64,000 nucleotides of DNA from Micromonosporaceae bacterium KJ-029 (GCA_005402585.1 BIFP01000020.1:235156-299155), one strand, 5' to 3'. Counted from the first letter of the stretch, positions 1 to 8,486 are shown. Notes: generated by a model from the letters alone, not told the origin. A program made the numbers and translations.

Positions 1-757
1 GCAGTTGCCGGGCCCGCAACGACACCCGCCAGTCGATGCGACGCAGCCGGTCGCCGGGGGCGAAGACCCGTACGCCGGCCAGCTCGCCGCCCTCGCCGGG
101 CCGGCGCGAGTGGTGCGCGCCGACCAGCCCGGCGGCTCGCGGCATCGCCTCGACCGCCTCGAACGGCTCGGTCTTCGGGTACACCCGGATCCGGGTCGGC
201 TCGGCGATCACCGCGCGAGAGACCAGCAGTCCCTGCGCGGCGGCGACCCGGGCACCGGCCGGGCCGAGCCGGTGCCGCCCCCAGCGCAGCGCGGTGCCGG
301 CCAGCTCCAGGTCGATCGCGGTGTCCGGGGTGACCGAGGTGACGAACGGCCGGTCGGCCAGGGACGGTCGGCGGTTCCCGGCGGAGGGGACGCCCCCGGC
401 GACGGCGCCACCGGCGAGGCTCGCCCGTTCCATCCGCAGCCAGGGCGAGACCCGGGTACGCAGCACCGCCACGTCGTAGGGCACGGCGCCGGGGTTGCCG
501 ACGCTGACCGTGCCGGTCACCTCACCCCCCTCCACCAGATGCCCCTCGTCGGCGCTGGTCCAAACCTGGGGCAGCTCGGTGGGCCGGCGGCGCAACGCGT
601 ACGCGGTGCCGAGCGCGAACGGGGCGGCCAGCACGACCAGGTCCACCCGACCGAGCAGCACCGCGGCGACCAGCAGCAGGCCGGTGAGCAGCACCGCCCG
701 GCCGAGCGCCCAGGTGGGAGTCCAGTTGGCCGGTGCCGGCCGGTCCGGGGTGGTCAC
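1..757 (-). CDS. DUF58 domain protein, 3' end beyond left edge
   Basis: Partial gene entering the window from its 5' end; about 252 codons are visible. It starts with GTG at 757, 6 nt after the stop of the moxR gene. Residues about 18-55 form two hydrophobic segments, followed by a beta-rich region. The visible end carries the DUF58 signature (RVFAPGDRLRRIDWRVS). Members of this family are membrane-anchored, von Willebrand-like proteins found next to MoxR ATPases. Their biochemical role is poorly defined, and a chaperone or metal-insertion-like role together with MoxR is usually proposed. It belongs to the four-gene minus-strand operon starting at 3074. Confidence 0.88.
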   Translation of the reverse strand, partial: MTTPDRPAPANWTPTWALGRAVLLTGLLLVAAVLLGRVDLVVLAAPFALGTAYALRRRPTELPQVWTSADEGHLVEGGEVTGTVSVGNPGAVPYDVAVLRTRVSPWLRMERASLAGGAVAGGVPSAGNRRPSLADRPFVTSVTPDTAIDLELAGTALRWGRHRLGPAGARVAAAQGLLVSRAVIAEPTRIRVYPKTEPFEAVEAMPRAAGLVGAHHSRRPGEGGELAGVRVFAPGDRLRRIDWRVSLRARQL

Positions 758-763
758 GACGGG

Positions 764-1771
764 TCAGTGCCCCTGCGGGCCGGCGGCGTAGCTGGGCAGC
801 GCCCCGCTGGCCGGGGCCGGGGTGGCGTCGAGCACCTCGCCGACCACGAAGGACGGATCGACCCGGCGCAGCCACATCTCCGGCCGTAGCGTGATCCGGT
901 GGGCCAGCGCCGGCGCCGCCACCTCCTTGACGTCCTCCGGCACCACGTAGTCCCGGCCGGAGAGCACGGCCCGGACCCGGGCCAGCAGCAGCAGCGCAAG
1001 CGACCCGCGCGGAGAGGCGCCGACCAGCACCGACGGGTGTTCCCGGGTGGCCGCGGTGAGCGCCACGATGTAGCGGCCGACCGAGTCCTCCACCACGACG
1101 TCCTCCAGCGCCGCCTGCATCGCACGCAGGGTGCCGGCGTCGACGACGGGCTTGATTTCGGCCTCCTCCCGGCGGCGGGCCATCCGCCGGCGCAGCACCT
1201 CCCACTCCTCCTCGTGCTCGGGGTAGCCGAACGACACCCGCAGCAGGAACCGGTCCAGCTGGGCCTCCGGCAACGGGTAGGTGCCCTCGTACTCGATGGG
1301 GTTGGCGGTGGCGAGCACGTGGAACGGCTCGTCCAGCCGGTAGGTCACGCCCTCCACCGAGACCTGCTTCTCCTGCATCGCCTCCAGCAGGGCGGACTGC
1401 GTCTTCGGCGGGGTCCGGTTGATCTCGTCGGCGAGCAGCAGGTTGGTGAAGACCGGCCCGGCCCGGAACGCGAAGTCGCCGCTGCGCTGGTCGTAGAGGA
1501 ACGAGCCGGTGACGTCGGCGGGCAGCAGGTCGGGAGTGAACTGGAGGCGGCGGAAATCCAACCCGAGTGCCTGCGCGAAGGACCGGGCGGTCAGCGTCTT
1601 GCCCAGGCCGGGCAGGTCCTCCAGCAGGACGTGCCCGCCGGCGAGGATGCCGGCGAGGACCAGTTCCAGAGCATCCCGCTTGCCGACCACGACCTGGCCG
1701 ACCGCGTCCAGCACCGCCCCGGCGAGGTGGCCGACCTCGGTGGCGGGCATCGTCCGGTCGACGTCGTTCAT
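764..1771 (-). CDS. MoxR-family AAA+ ATPase
   Basis: 335 aa, full length for MoxR. The Walker A region reads EDLPGLGKT (about residue 50-60) and Walker B is LLLADEINR, followed by the typical PPKTQSALLEAMQE helix. A sensor/arginine region is ANPIEYEGTYPLPEAQLDRF. MoxR ATPases are thought to act as chaperones for von Willebrand/DUF58 partners, and the partner gene follows directly. The ATG overlaps the TAA of the upstream gene by one base (TAATG), indicating translational coupling. The physiological substrate cannot be read from sequence. Confidence 0.95.
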   Translation of the reverse strand: MNDVDRTMPATEVGHLAGAVLDAVGQVVVGKRDALELVLAGILAGGHVLLEDLPGLGKTLTARSFAQALGLDFRRLQFTPDLLPADVTGSFLYDQRSGDFAFRAGPVFTNLLLADEINRTPPKTQSALLEAMQEKQVSVEGVTYRLDEPFHVLATANPIEYEGTYPLPEAQLDRFLLRVSFGYPEHEEEWEVLRRRMARRREEAEIKPVVDAGTLRAMQAALEDVVVEDSVGRYIVALTAATREHPSVLVGASPRGSLALLLLARVRAVLSGRDYVVPEDVKEVAAPALAHRITLRPEMWLRRVDPSFVVGEVLDATPAPASGALPSYAAGPQGH

Positions 1772-2352
1772 TAGAGCTTCTCCAGTTCGGCGACGATCAC
1801 CGCGAGGTCACGCGGCGATGGGGTGCGGCGAGGCGGGGTCTCCAGGAACGTCCACAGCCGGTCACCGAGCAGGGCGCGGGCCCGGGTCGGATCCGACTCA
1901 CGGGTCACGCCGTGCCTGAGGCGCAGGCGCTCGTCGGCCAGTTCGGCGAGGCGGGGCAGGATCACCCCGGTGAAACGTTCGGGGTGGGTCTTGGACCAGT
2001 CCAGCGGCCATTTCCAGCCGTTGATCGCGGCGCGCAGCGCGTCCCGGGCGGCCCAGTTGTACGCGCCGTCATCCTCCCCTGCAGGGGTGCGGACCCTGGT
2101 GCGCGCCCGGGGCGGCGCGAGCGCGGCGACGATCCGGCGTACGACCAGCAGTGTGAGCACCGCAACGACCAGCACCAACAGCGACACCTGTAGCCCGACC
2201 ACACGCAGCCCGGCGACGAGCACGACGGTCACGGCGACGGCGACGCCGAGGACGCCGGCCACGGTACGCAGCGGCCCGCCCTGGCGTCGCCCGGGCTGGA
2301 CCGGCCGTGCCTCCTCGAAGGTGAGCAGGTCGTCGATGCTGGTACGGCTCAT
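1771..2352 (-). CDS. Membrane protein of the MoxR/DUF58 operon
   Basis: 193 aa. A cytoplasmic N-terminus is followed by two adjacent hydrophobic segments at about residues 30-75, then a charged C-terminal domain of roughly 115 aa with a conserved-looking NGWKWPLDWSKTHPERF stretch. I do not recognise a named domain. Position between the DUF4129 protein and MoxR suggests a structural part of the same envelope complex. The start ATG overlaps the upstream TGA (ATGA), and the stop overlaps the moxR start. Confidence 0.85.
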   Translation of the reverse strand: MSRTSIDDLLTFEEARPVQPGRRQGGPLRTVAGVLGVAVAVTVVLVAGLRVVGLQVSLLVLVVAVLTLLVVRRIVAALAPPRARTRVRTPAGEDDGAYNWAARDALRAAINGWKWPLDWSKTHPERFTGVILPRLAELADERLRLRHGVTRESDPTRARALLGDRLWTFLETPPRRTPSPRDLAVIVAELEKL

Positions 2353-3074
2353 GCCGGCCCTCCGACCGCGGCCGCGAGTTCGCCGCGCAACCGACGCAGG
2401 GCGGCTCGGGCCTGGTCACGGGTCTGCTCGTCGACCGGACGGGTGGCGTACCGGGCCTCGCGGTAGACGTGCGCGAACTCGGCCAGCACATCGGCGCTGA
2501 CGATCGCCGGCACCCCGGTGGACGGGTCGCCGCGCAGCAGCCGGGTGACCAGGTCGGTGGCGGTGTCGCCGGTCAGCCGGGACACTCCGGCACCGGCGGC
2601 GGCCTCTTCGAGGCGTACCCAGCAGGCGATCACCGCGGTCCGCGGGTCGGTGGAGCGGTCGTCCAGCTCGACCAGACCGGCGTCGAGGGCGGCGACCACC
2701 TCGCGGGCGGTGCCCTCGGCACTGCGCCGGCCCGGCTGCGTGGGCAGCGCCCGGGTGACCCGGCGGGCCACTCCCCGTACCAGCGTCCAGGCCAGGTAGC
2801 CGAGGGCGGCGAGCAGGGCCGCCCCGAGCAGCACCAGCACCACCGTGCCGAGCCAGGACGGAATCTGGGTGCGGGTCTGCTCGGCCGCCTCCCGCGGCTC
2901 GGCCGGGATCGACGGCCGGGGCTCCCCGCTCGGGTACTCCAGGACGAAGGGGGCGTCCCGCGCGACGGGCGGGACCCGGCTCGCGCCGATCGACGAGTGC
3001 GACGAGGCCAGGGCCACCGTGGCGAGCAGGGCGACCACCACCGCGACCGGCCACCACCTGCGCAGGGCGTCCAT
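2349..3074 (-). CDS. DUF4129 domain membrane protein
   Basis: 241 aa from ATG at 3074. Upstream codons in the same frame read like non-coding sequence, so the shorter start is preferred. An N-terminal membrane segment (about residues 8-25) is followed by an external region, a second membrane segment (about 85-110), and a helical C-terminal DUF4129 domain (AVIACWVRLEEAAAGAG ... ARYATRPV). DUF4129 is often found at the C-terminus of transglutaminase-like proteins in MoxR operons; here it stands alone. It is the first gene of the operon, and its stop overlaps the next ATG. Confidence 0.82.
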   Translation of the reverse strand: MDALRRWWPVAVVVALLATVALASSHSSIGASRVPPVARDAPFVLEYPSGEPRPSIPAEPREAAEQTRTQIPSWLGTVVLVLLGAALLAALGYLAWTLVRGVARRVTRALPTQPGRRSAEGTAREVVAALDAGLVELDDRSTDPRTAVIACWVRLEEAAAGAGVSRLTGDTATDLVTRLLRGDPSTGVPAIVSADVLAEFAHVYREARYATRPVDEQTRDQARAALRRLRGELAAAVGGPA

Positions 3075-3151
3075 CCGGCCTACCCCCGGGCCACCGGGGC
3101 GTACGGTGGGCCGCCGCGTTTCTCGTCCGCCATCGCCACCGCCCCGCAGCC

Positions 3152-3892
3152 TCAGTCCACTCCGGCCAACCGTTTCGCCCGGGCGAACACATCGTCCAGC
3201 ATCCCTGGTGTCAGCCGTCCGGTGAAAGTGTTCTGCTGGCTGACGTGGTAGCAACCCAGCAGGTCCGGTACGGCCGTGCCGGACCAGTGTGCCCCATGGC
3301 CGAACGGCGGTCGCGGGCTGGGCGGACCGACGCCGTACCCGGAGCGCAACGCTGGCCACCACGCGGCCCAGGCGAAGGCGCCCAGCGCCACCACCACCTG
3401 CAGCGTCGGTTTGATCAGTGCGACCTCGCGGTGCAGCCAGGGTGCGCAGGTGTCCCGCTCGGCCGGGGTCGGCTTGTTGTCCGGCGGGGCACAGCGCACG
3501 GCGGCGAAGATCCGCGTCTGCCGCAGCGTCAGTCCGTCGTCGGCGGCGACGCTTGTCGGTTGGTTGGCCAGGCCGGCGCGGTACAGCGCGGCGAAGAGCA
3601 CGTCGCCGGAGCGGTCGCCGGTGAAGATCCGGCCGGTGCGGTTCCCACCGTGCGCGGCCGGGGCCAGGCCGAGGATCGCGATTCGGGCCGCCGGGTCACC
3701 GAAGCCGGGCACCGGCCGGCCCCAGTACTGCTGGTCACGGAACGCCGCCCGCTTCGTGCGCGCGACCTCCTCCCGCCAGTCGACCAGCCGGGGGCAGGCG
3801 AAACAGTTGGCGACGGCTCCGTCGAGGTCGGCGAGATCGGTCGCCCGCGCGGCGCGGGCGACCACCTCGGCGGGGGTACGCGGCTCAGCCAA
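3152..3892 (-). CDS. Uracil-DNA glycosylase, family 5 (UdgB-like)
   Basis: About 246 aa. Motif I ([16 protein letters not shown] followed by IFTGD) and motif II ([14 protein letters not shown]) are those of family 5 (UDGb) glycosylases. Cysteines for a 4Fe-4S cluster are visible (NCFACPRL near the N-terminus, AVRCAPP, RDTCAPW). The enzyme removes uracil and other damaged bases from DNA; family 5 lacks the Asp/Asn of classical UDG. No ATG fits: the best start is TTG at 3892, overlapping the end of the upstream hydrolase gene by 8 nt, and GTG at 3865 is the alternative. The family call is firm; the start is uncertain. Confidence 0.88.
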   Translation of the reverse strand: MAEPRTPAEVVARAARATDLADLDGAVANCFACPRLVDWREEVARTKRAAFRDQQYWGRPVPGFGDPAARIAILGLAPAAHGGNRTGRIFTGDRSGDVLFAALYRAGLANQPTSVAADDGLTLRQTRIFAAVRCAPPDNKPTPAERDTCAPWLHREVALIKPTLQVVVALGAFAWAAWWPALRSGYGVGPPSPRPPFGHGAHWSGTAVPDLLGCYHVSQQNTFTGRLTPGMLDDVFARAKRLAGVD

Positions 3893-4571
3893 GCTTCGCC
3901 CGGAAGAGTTCGATGGTGCGGGCCCAGGCACTGGCGGCGGCGCGCTGGTCGAACTTCTCCGGCCGGTCCTCGTTGAAGAAGGCGTGCGCGGTGCCCGGGT
4001 AGTCGTGCAGCTGGCAGGTGCCGCCCGCGTTCTCGATCGCCTGGCGTACCGCCTGCACCCCCGGGTCGGTGGAGGTGCCGTCCGCCTCCGAGCAGTGCAC
4101 CAGCGCGTCCTTGCCCGCGTAGTCCGTCCACTCGGAGCGCATCCCCTCCCAAGGCAGGCGGGGGTAGAAGGCGGCGGTGGCGACGACCCGATCGGAGAAG
4201 CTCGCCGCCCACAGCGCCAGGCTGGCACCGGCGCAGAAGCCGGCGCAACCGACCCTGCCGGCGACTTCGGTACGGCCGGCAAGGTAGTCGGCGGCGGCGG
4301 CGATCTCGCGCGCCGCCTCGTCCATCTGCGGCCCGTTCAGCATCTGCCGGGGCTCGCTCGGCCTGCCGGCCGGCTGGCCGTGCCGGAAGTCCGGGGCGAG
4401 GGCGACGAAGCCCGCCTCGGCGAAACGGTCCACGACCGACCGGATGTGCGGCACCAGCCCCCACCAGTCCTGGATGACGATGACGGCGGGGCTCGCCGCA
4501 CCGGTGGCGGGTATGGCGAGGTAGCCCTCGCCGGTACCGCCACCGCCACGGTAGGTCACCATCTCGCCCAT
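3885..4571 (-). CDS. Dienelactone hydrolase family protein
   Basis: 228 aa alpha/beta hydrolase. The nucleophile motif [10 protein letters not shown] has the Cys typical of dienelactone hydrolases, the acid is probably in the [11 protein letters not shown] region, and the His is in PGTAHAFFN. Also typical is the N-terminal [15 protein letters not shown]. The fold cleaves lactone or ester substrates such as dienelactone in chlorocatechol breakdown. No aromatic pathway genes surround it, so the true substrate is unknown. Its 3' end overlaps the uracil-DNA glycosylase start. Confidence 0.9.
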   Translation of the reverse strand: MGEMVTYRGGGGTGEGYLAIPATGAASPAVIVIQDWWGLVPHIRSVVDRFAEAGFVALAPDFRHGQPAGRPSEPRQMLNGPQMDEAAREIAAAADYLAGRTEVAGRVGCAGFCAGASLALWAASFSDRVVATAAFYPRLPWEGMRSEWTDYAGKDALVHCSEADGTSTDPGVQAVRQAIENAGGTCQLHDYPGTAHAFFNEDRPEKFDQRAAASAWARTIELFRAKLG

Positions 4572-4710
4572 CGGCCCGTCCTCCTAGCGGTCAGTCATCG
4601 TTGGCTGGTCGCCCAGTGGTCTCAGAGACTGCCACGCGGTGACCTCCGTCGGAAGATGCCGGAACAGTGGCATTCACCTCCCGTTCGCGTCGGCGTCGGG
4701 CAGACACGCC

Positions 4711-4742
4711 GACGGCGGCGCGGGACGTGCCGCGCCGCCGTC
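4711..4742 (-). terminator. Strong hairpin terminator
   Basis: Perfect 13-bp inverted repeat (GACGGCGGCGCGG / CCGCGCCGCCGTC) with a 6-nt loop. It lies 30 nt past the stop of the minus-strand gene ending at 4773. There is no T-run, as is common in high-GC actinomycetes. Confidence 0.75.
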
Positions 4743-4772
4743 GACGGTGGTGGGGATGACGCCCGATCTACC

Positions 4773-5249
4773 TCAGGCCTTCTTGGTGAGGCAGAGCAGG
4801 TAGCCGGTGCTACCCGGCTTGATGCTGTAGAAGACGTAGCCGTCTTCGTCTTCCTTGAAGTACTGGTTGCAGGCTTCGCCGGAGCTGGCCTGCGCCTCGG
4901 TCTGGCCGTCGACCCGCCCGACCACGTTGTACACGGCGGCGGTGTCGGTGCAGGCGACCACCTTCGCGCCGCTGACCTTGGTCTCCTTCTCGCCGAGGGT
5001 CTTGGGCAGTTCGGCGATGCAGTCACCGGCCTTCGCCTCGGCCGTCTCGTCCTTGTCGGCGAACAGGTTGGCGAGGCCGAACTTCAGACCAGCGACGACC
5101 GCGAACGCGACGATCGCGCCGACGATGCCGAGCAGCTTCTTCTTGCCACCGGACTTCTGCGCCGGCGGTGGGGGCGGCGGGGGCGGCTGCACGCCCGGCG
5201 GTGGCTGCGGAGCGTCCGGCGCGGGGGGCGGTGCGACCTGCTCTGACAC
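4773..5249 (-). CDS. Proline-rich single-pass membrane protein (LppU-like)
   Basis: 158 aa from GTG at 5249, chosen because GGAAGGA lies 6 nt upstream. Residues 4-30 are a proline tract, followed by a basic patch (KKK), one membrane segment at about 38-57 and a C-terminal extracytoplasmic domain of about 95 aa. That domain contains four cysteines (GDCIAELP, VVACTD, GEACNQYF, YLLCL), probably forming two disulfides. This layout matches LppU/SCO3897-type proteins of actinomycetes, whose function is unknown. A hairpin terminator follows at 4742-4711. Confidence 0.82.
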   Translation of the reverse strand: MSEQVAPPPAPDAPQPPPGVQPPPPPPPPAQKSGGKKKLLGIVGAIVAFAVVAGLKFGLANLFADKDETAEAKAGDCIAELPKTLGEKETKVSGAKVVACTDTAAVYNVVGRVDGQTEAQASSGEACNQYFKEDEDGYVFYSIKPGSTGYLLCLTKKA

Positions 5250-5366
5250 GGGTAGTCCTTCCAAAGGGTGGATGAGCAGACGACACCGTAGTTCGTGATC
5301 ACCTCCGCCCGTTGCCCCGCGCACATCATCCGTTCAGCCATTTTCCAGGAACGGCCGGTACGGGGC

Positions 5367-6329
5367 CTAGCCGGTGGTTCCGGCGAGGCTCCAGGCGATG
5401 CCGTCGAGGATGTCGTGTTCCGAGGCCACCACCGAGCCCATCCCGGCCCGTTCCATGATCACGCGGAGCACCAGCGCGCCCGCGCCGATCACGTCGGCCC
5501 GGCCGGGGTGCATCACCGGGATCGCCAGCCGCTGCTCGCGGGTCATCGCCAGCAGTTCGGCGGTCACCTCCGCCACCCGGTCGTAGGAGACCCGGGCGTG
5601 GTGGATGCGGGTCGGGTCGTACTCGGTGAGGTTCTGGGCGATCGCGACCACGGTGGTGACCGAACCGGCGAGGCCGACCAGCGTGGCCGCCTCCCGGCCC
5701 GGTACGGCCGTCAGCGCGCGGTCCACCGCCACCGCGATGTCGGCCTGCGCGGCGGCGATCTCGGCCAGGTCGGGCGGGTCACCGTGCAGGTGCCGCTCGG
5801 TCATCCGGACGCAGCCGATGTCCATCGAGATCGCCGCGTCGACACCACCGTCACGGCCGCCGACGACGAACTCGGTCGAGCCACCACCGATGTCCACCAC
5901 CAGGTACGGCGCCCGTGTGTCGGCGGGCAGCCCACGCACCGCGCCGGTGAAGGAGAGGTGCGCCTCCTCGTCGCCGCTGACCACCTCGGGCGCGACGCCC
6001 AGGGTCTGCTCCACCATCGCCCGGAAGTCGGCCGCGTTGGCGGCGTCGCGGGTGGCCGAGGTGGCCACCATCCGCACCCGCTCGGCGCCCAGCTTCTCGA
6101 TCTCGGCGGCGTAGTCGGCCAGCGCGACCCGGGTCCGCTCGATCGCCTCCGGGGCCAGCCGGCCGGTCTTGTCGACCCCCTGCCCCAGCCGGACGATCTC
6201 CATCCGCCGCGTCACGTCGACCAGCGGCGCGGACGCACCGGCCGACGGGTCGGGCAGGTCGGCGACCAGCAACCGAATGGAGTTCGTGCCGCAGTCGATG
6301 GCAGCCACACGCGTCGTCACGTCGGTCAC
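5367..6329 (-). CDS. ppx: Ppx/GppA family phosphatase (exopolyphosphatase)
   Basis: 320 aa, the short actinobacterial form without the C-terminal HD-like domain. The N-terminal phosphate-binding loop IDCGTNSIRLLVAD and the second nucleotide loop VVDIGGGSTEFVVG identify the ASKHA fold. Members hydrolyse polyphosphate ends or pppGpp. In actinobacteria this gene usually ends the eno-ftsB-DUF501 block, but here it is separated from DUF501 by the insert at 6.3-7.9 kb. Start is GTG at 6329; a second in-frame GTG lies at 6320. Confidence 0.92.
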   Translation of the reverse strand: MTDVTTRVAAIDCGTNSIRLLVADLPDPSAGASAPLVDVTRRMEIVRLGQGVDKTGRLAPEAIERTRVALADYAAEIEKLGAERVRMVATSATRDAANAADFRAMVEQTLGVAPEVVSGDEEAHLSFTGAVRGLPADTRAPYLVVDIGGGSTEFVVGGRDGGVDAAISMDIGCVRMTERHLHGDPPDLAEIAAAQADIAVAVDRALTAVPGREAATLVGLAGSVTTVVAIAQNLTEYDPTRIHHARVSYDRVAEVTAELLAMTREQRLAIPVMHPGRADVIGAGALVLRVIMERAGMGSVVASEHDILDGIAWSLAGTTG

Positions 6330-6356
6330 CCTATAGCGCCACCCCGCCTCGACCGC

Positions 6357-6476
6357 CTACTCGCCGATAACGCCCCGCCCGGCGTTCCGTCCCCTTCGCA
6401 CCCAGTCGACAAATCGGTCGAACAGCGCCCTCGGCTCGGGACCGTCGTGGGGGTTGAGGTGGTAGAGGTCGCGCAT
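6357..6476 (-). CDS. Small ORF of unknown function
   Basis: 39 aa from ATG at 6476; ends VDWVRRGRNAGRGVIGE. Composition (Asp, Tyr, Phe, Trp and Leu spaced as in a helix) looks protein-like. The reading frame continues upstream as DVDEA to an in-frame stop, so the ATG start is not certain. It lies 4 nt behind the stop of the other small ORF at 6481-6579. It could be a second small gene or the frameshifted tail of one ancestral protein. I do not recognise it. Confidence 0.35.
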   Translation of the reverse strand: MRDLYHLNPHDGPEPRALFDRFVDWVRRGRNAGRGVIGE

Positions 6477-6480
6477 GGCC

Positions 6481-6579
6481 TCATCGACGTCCGCCGTCTA
6501 CCCACCACTGCTGGCCGAGGGTGAGACAGCCGGGGCGGCCGGGGCGCTGGAGCGGCAGCGGCTGCGTCGGCTCACGCAT
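6481..6579 (-). CDS. Small Pro/Arg-rich ORF of unknown function
   Basis: 32 aa from ATG at 6579 with GGAG a few nt upstream; ends GQQWWVDGGRR. The sequence (TQPLPLQRPGRPGCLT) resembles short proteins I associate with Micromonospora HTH/DUF397 neighbourhoods, but I cannot name a family. It is divergent from the XRE regulator gene. The frame is open further upstream (to about 6708), so a longer start is possible. Confidence 0.35.
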   Translation of the reverse strand: MREPTQPLPLQRPGRPGCLTLGQQWWVDGGRR

Positions 6580-6900
6580 CCACTCCGGTAGGTGGGTGCC
6601 GCGTCGGCGTTGTGGCAGGACGGTGAGAACCACTGTCGGGCAGAGAAACGGACGGGTACGCAAATCGACCTCCATCACACAGGTGATCGGGAGGGGCCGC
6701 CCAGGCACGGGGGAAATCTATGGGCGGCGCCGACACGAATCCACCCCGTCCCTTCCTGGATAGGAGCGGATCCGTCGTGTGACAGTCTGGATAGGACGAG
6801 ATCGGCGTCGATAGGTGCTCGCGACATCTGTGCAGGTCACGGGAGCGAGAGGGCCGACTTGACGGGCCGTCGGGCGGAATTGAGCAGAGGTGAGGAATTG
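6580..6900. promoter_or_regulatory. Divergent control region with 10-bp direct repeats
   Basis: Intergenic region ahead of the XRE regulator. CTGGATAGGA occurs at 6756-6765 and again at 6787-6796, 31 bp apart (about three helical turns), each followed by a GATC-like sequence. A weaker relative (TCGATAGG) lies near 6808. They could be operator half-sites or part of promoters. No other structure was seen. Confidence 0.4.
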
Positions 6901-7719
6901 ATGAGCAACGCGATCGACTACGTACGCGAGGAACTGCGCCTGCTCCGGGCCCACCTCCGGTTGAGCCAGGACGAGTTCGGCCGCGTCATCGGCTACTCCG
7001 GATCACACGTCAGTTCGGTCGAGACCGGCGGTCGGCCGCCCACGAAGGACTACATGCTCGCCGTCGACCGTGCCCACGACCCGGCCTTCGACGCGGAGGC
7101 GGCGGAGGGCAGGTTCTCCCGGATGCTACGGGAGCTGTCGAAACTGGAGCAGACACCGTCGTGGCTCCGGGAATGGATCGAGCTGGAACGCGAGGCGGCA
7201 CTACTACGCTGGTACGAGCCGGCGTTCCTACCGGGCGTCTTCCAAACGGAGGCGTACGCCCGGGCAACCATGAACGACGGCCTGCTCCTACCCGACCAGA
7301 TCGAGCAGCGGGTCGCGTCCCGGCTGGACCGGCAGGAAATCCTCACCCGTGACGTTCCGGTGCCGGTGGTGGCGGTGATCGACGCGATGGTGCTCCGGCG
7401 GGGGATCAACGGCCAACCCGACGTCAAGCGGGAGCAGCTCGAACACCTGGTCAAGATCTCCGAGCTGCCGCACGTCCAGATCCTCGTGGTGCCCGAGGAA
7501 ACGGGGATCTACTCTGGGTTGCAGGGAGGCTTCATCCTGGCCACCCTGAGCGACGGCTCAGTGGTGGCCCACCTCGACCACCAGGTCCGGGCCCAGATCG
7601 TCAACCACACCGACGACCTGACCACCCTTCAGCGGACCTGGGAGGCGGTCCGGGGTGAGGCGCTCCCCCGCAGGCAGTCCCTCGAACTGATCAAGGAAGC
7701 GGCGCAGACATGGACATGA
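6901..7719 (+). CDS. XRE-family regulator with DUF5753 domain
   Basis: 272 aa. An N-terminal helix-turn-helix of XRE type (LRLSQDEFGRVIGYSGSHVS, residues about 18-40) is followed by the long C-terminal domain of DUF5753 proteins (WIELEREAALLRWYEP ... FLPGVFQTEAYAR). Start ATG at 6901 has GAGGTGAGG just upstream. In actinomycetes such regulators are paired with a DUF397 protein and control development or secondary metabolism (compare WhiJ/BldB-type pairs). The DUF397 gene overlaps its 3' end by 10 nt. It lies inside the eno-ppx block on the opposite strand, suggesting insertion. Confidence 0.92.
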   Translation: MSNAIDYVREELRLLRAHLRLSQDEFGRVIGYSGSHVSSVETGGRPPTKDYMLAVDRAHDPAFDAEAAEGRFSRMLRELSKLEQTPSWLREWIELEREAALLRWYEPAFLPGVFQTEAYARATMNDGLLLPDQIEQRVASRLDRQEILTRDVPVPVVAVIDAMVLRRGINGQPDVKREQLEHLVKISELPHVQILVVPEETGIYSGLQGGFILATLSDGSVVAHLDHQVRAQIVNHTDDLTTLQRTWEAVRGEALPRRQSLELIKEAAQTWT

Positions 7720-7910
7720 CAGGTGCCAGGTGGCGCAAGTCGACCTACTCGGGCAGCAACGGCGGGTCGTGTGTGGAGGTTGCCGACAACCTGACCGGCG
7801 TCGTCCTCGTGCGCGACACGAAGGACCGCGAGGGCGGGACGCTGGCCTTCACCCCGATCTCCTGGGCAAACTTCGTCGGGCTGGTGAAGGAGATCGGCCC
7901 CGCCGCCTGA
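7710..7910 (+). CDS. DUF397 domain protein
   Basis: 66 aa. The whole protein is the DUF397 domain: WRKSTYSGSNGGSCVEVA at the start, VRDTKDREGGTLAF in the middle and SWANFV near the end. DUF397 proteins (for example BldB-like) are small partners of XRE regulators, and the upstream gene supplies that regulator. ATG at 7710 has GGAAG 10 nt upstream; ATG at 7716, giving an ATGA overlap with the regulator's stop, is an alternative. Confidence 0.92.
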   Translation: MDMTGARWRKSTYSGSNGGSCVEVADNLTGVVLVRDTKDREGGTLAFTPISWANFVGLVKEIGPAA

Positions 7911-7921
7911 CCGCACAACAG

Positions 7922-7955
7922 TGCCGGAGCCCCCGCCCAGCCGGGGGCTTCGGCA
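7922..7955. terminator. Bidirectional hairpin between convergent genes
   Basis: 14-bp arms (TGCCGGAGCCCCCG / CGGGGGCTTCGGCA) with one G-U pair and a 6-nt loop, placed between the DUF397 stop (7910) and the acetyltransferase stop (7959). It can serve both strands. Confidence 0.75.
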
Positions 7956-7958
7956 TCT

Positions 7959-8486
7959 TCATAACCGCAGCAGCATGCGAGTGTTGCCCAGGGTGTTCGG
8001 CTTGACCCGTTCCAGGTCGAGGAACTCGGCCACACCCTCGTCGTACGAGCGCAGCAGCTGCTCGTAGACGGGGTGCGGCACCGGGGCGCCGTCGATCTCG
8101 GCGAAGCCGAACGAGCCGAAGAACCGGGTCTCGAAGGTCAGCACGAAGATCCGGGCCACCCCCAGTTCCCGGGCCGCCTCGATCAGCTCGGCGACGATCC
8201 GGTGCCCGATCCGGTGCCCCCGGAACGCCGGGTCGACGGCGACCGTGCGGATCTCGGCCAGGTCCTCCCACATCACGTGCAGCGCCCCGCAGCCCACGAC
8301 CGCGCCGTCGGAGGCCCGGCTGGCGACCCGGAACTCCTGCACGTCCTCGTAGAGGGTCACGGTCGCCTTGCTGAGCAGCCGGCGGTCGTCGGTGTAGGTG
8401 TCGACCAGTCGCCGGATCGCCCGTACGTCGGCGGTCCGGGCCCGCCGGACCAGGATGTCGTCGGGCGCGTTCGGGTTGGCGCTCAC
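7959..8486 (-). CDS. GNAT acetyltransferase, amino-acid N-acetyltransferase-like
   Basis: 175 aa. Acetyl-CoA-binding motif VAVDPAFRGHRIGHRIVAE is at about residues 78-96, and FETRFFGSFGFAEID follows. Length and sequence resemble the short stand-alone N-acetylglutamate synthase of mycobacteria (ArgA, Rv2747 type), which makes N-acetylglutamate from glutamate and acetyl-CoA. That substrate assignment is by family resemblance only. GTG at 8486 overlaps the TGA of the DUF501 gene (GTGA), so the two are probably coupled. Confidence 0.82.
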   Translation of the reverse strand: MSANPNAPDDILVRRARTADVRAIRRLVDTYTDDRRLLSKATVTLYEDVQEFRVASRASDGAVVGCGALHVMWEDLAEIRTVAVDPAFRGHRIGHRIVAELIEAARELGVARIFVLTFETRFFGSFGFAEIDGAPVPHPVYEQLLRSYDEGVAEFLDLERVKPNTLGNTRMLLRL

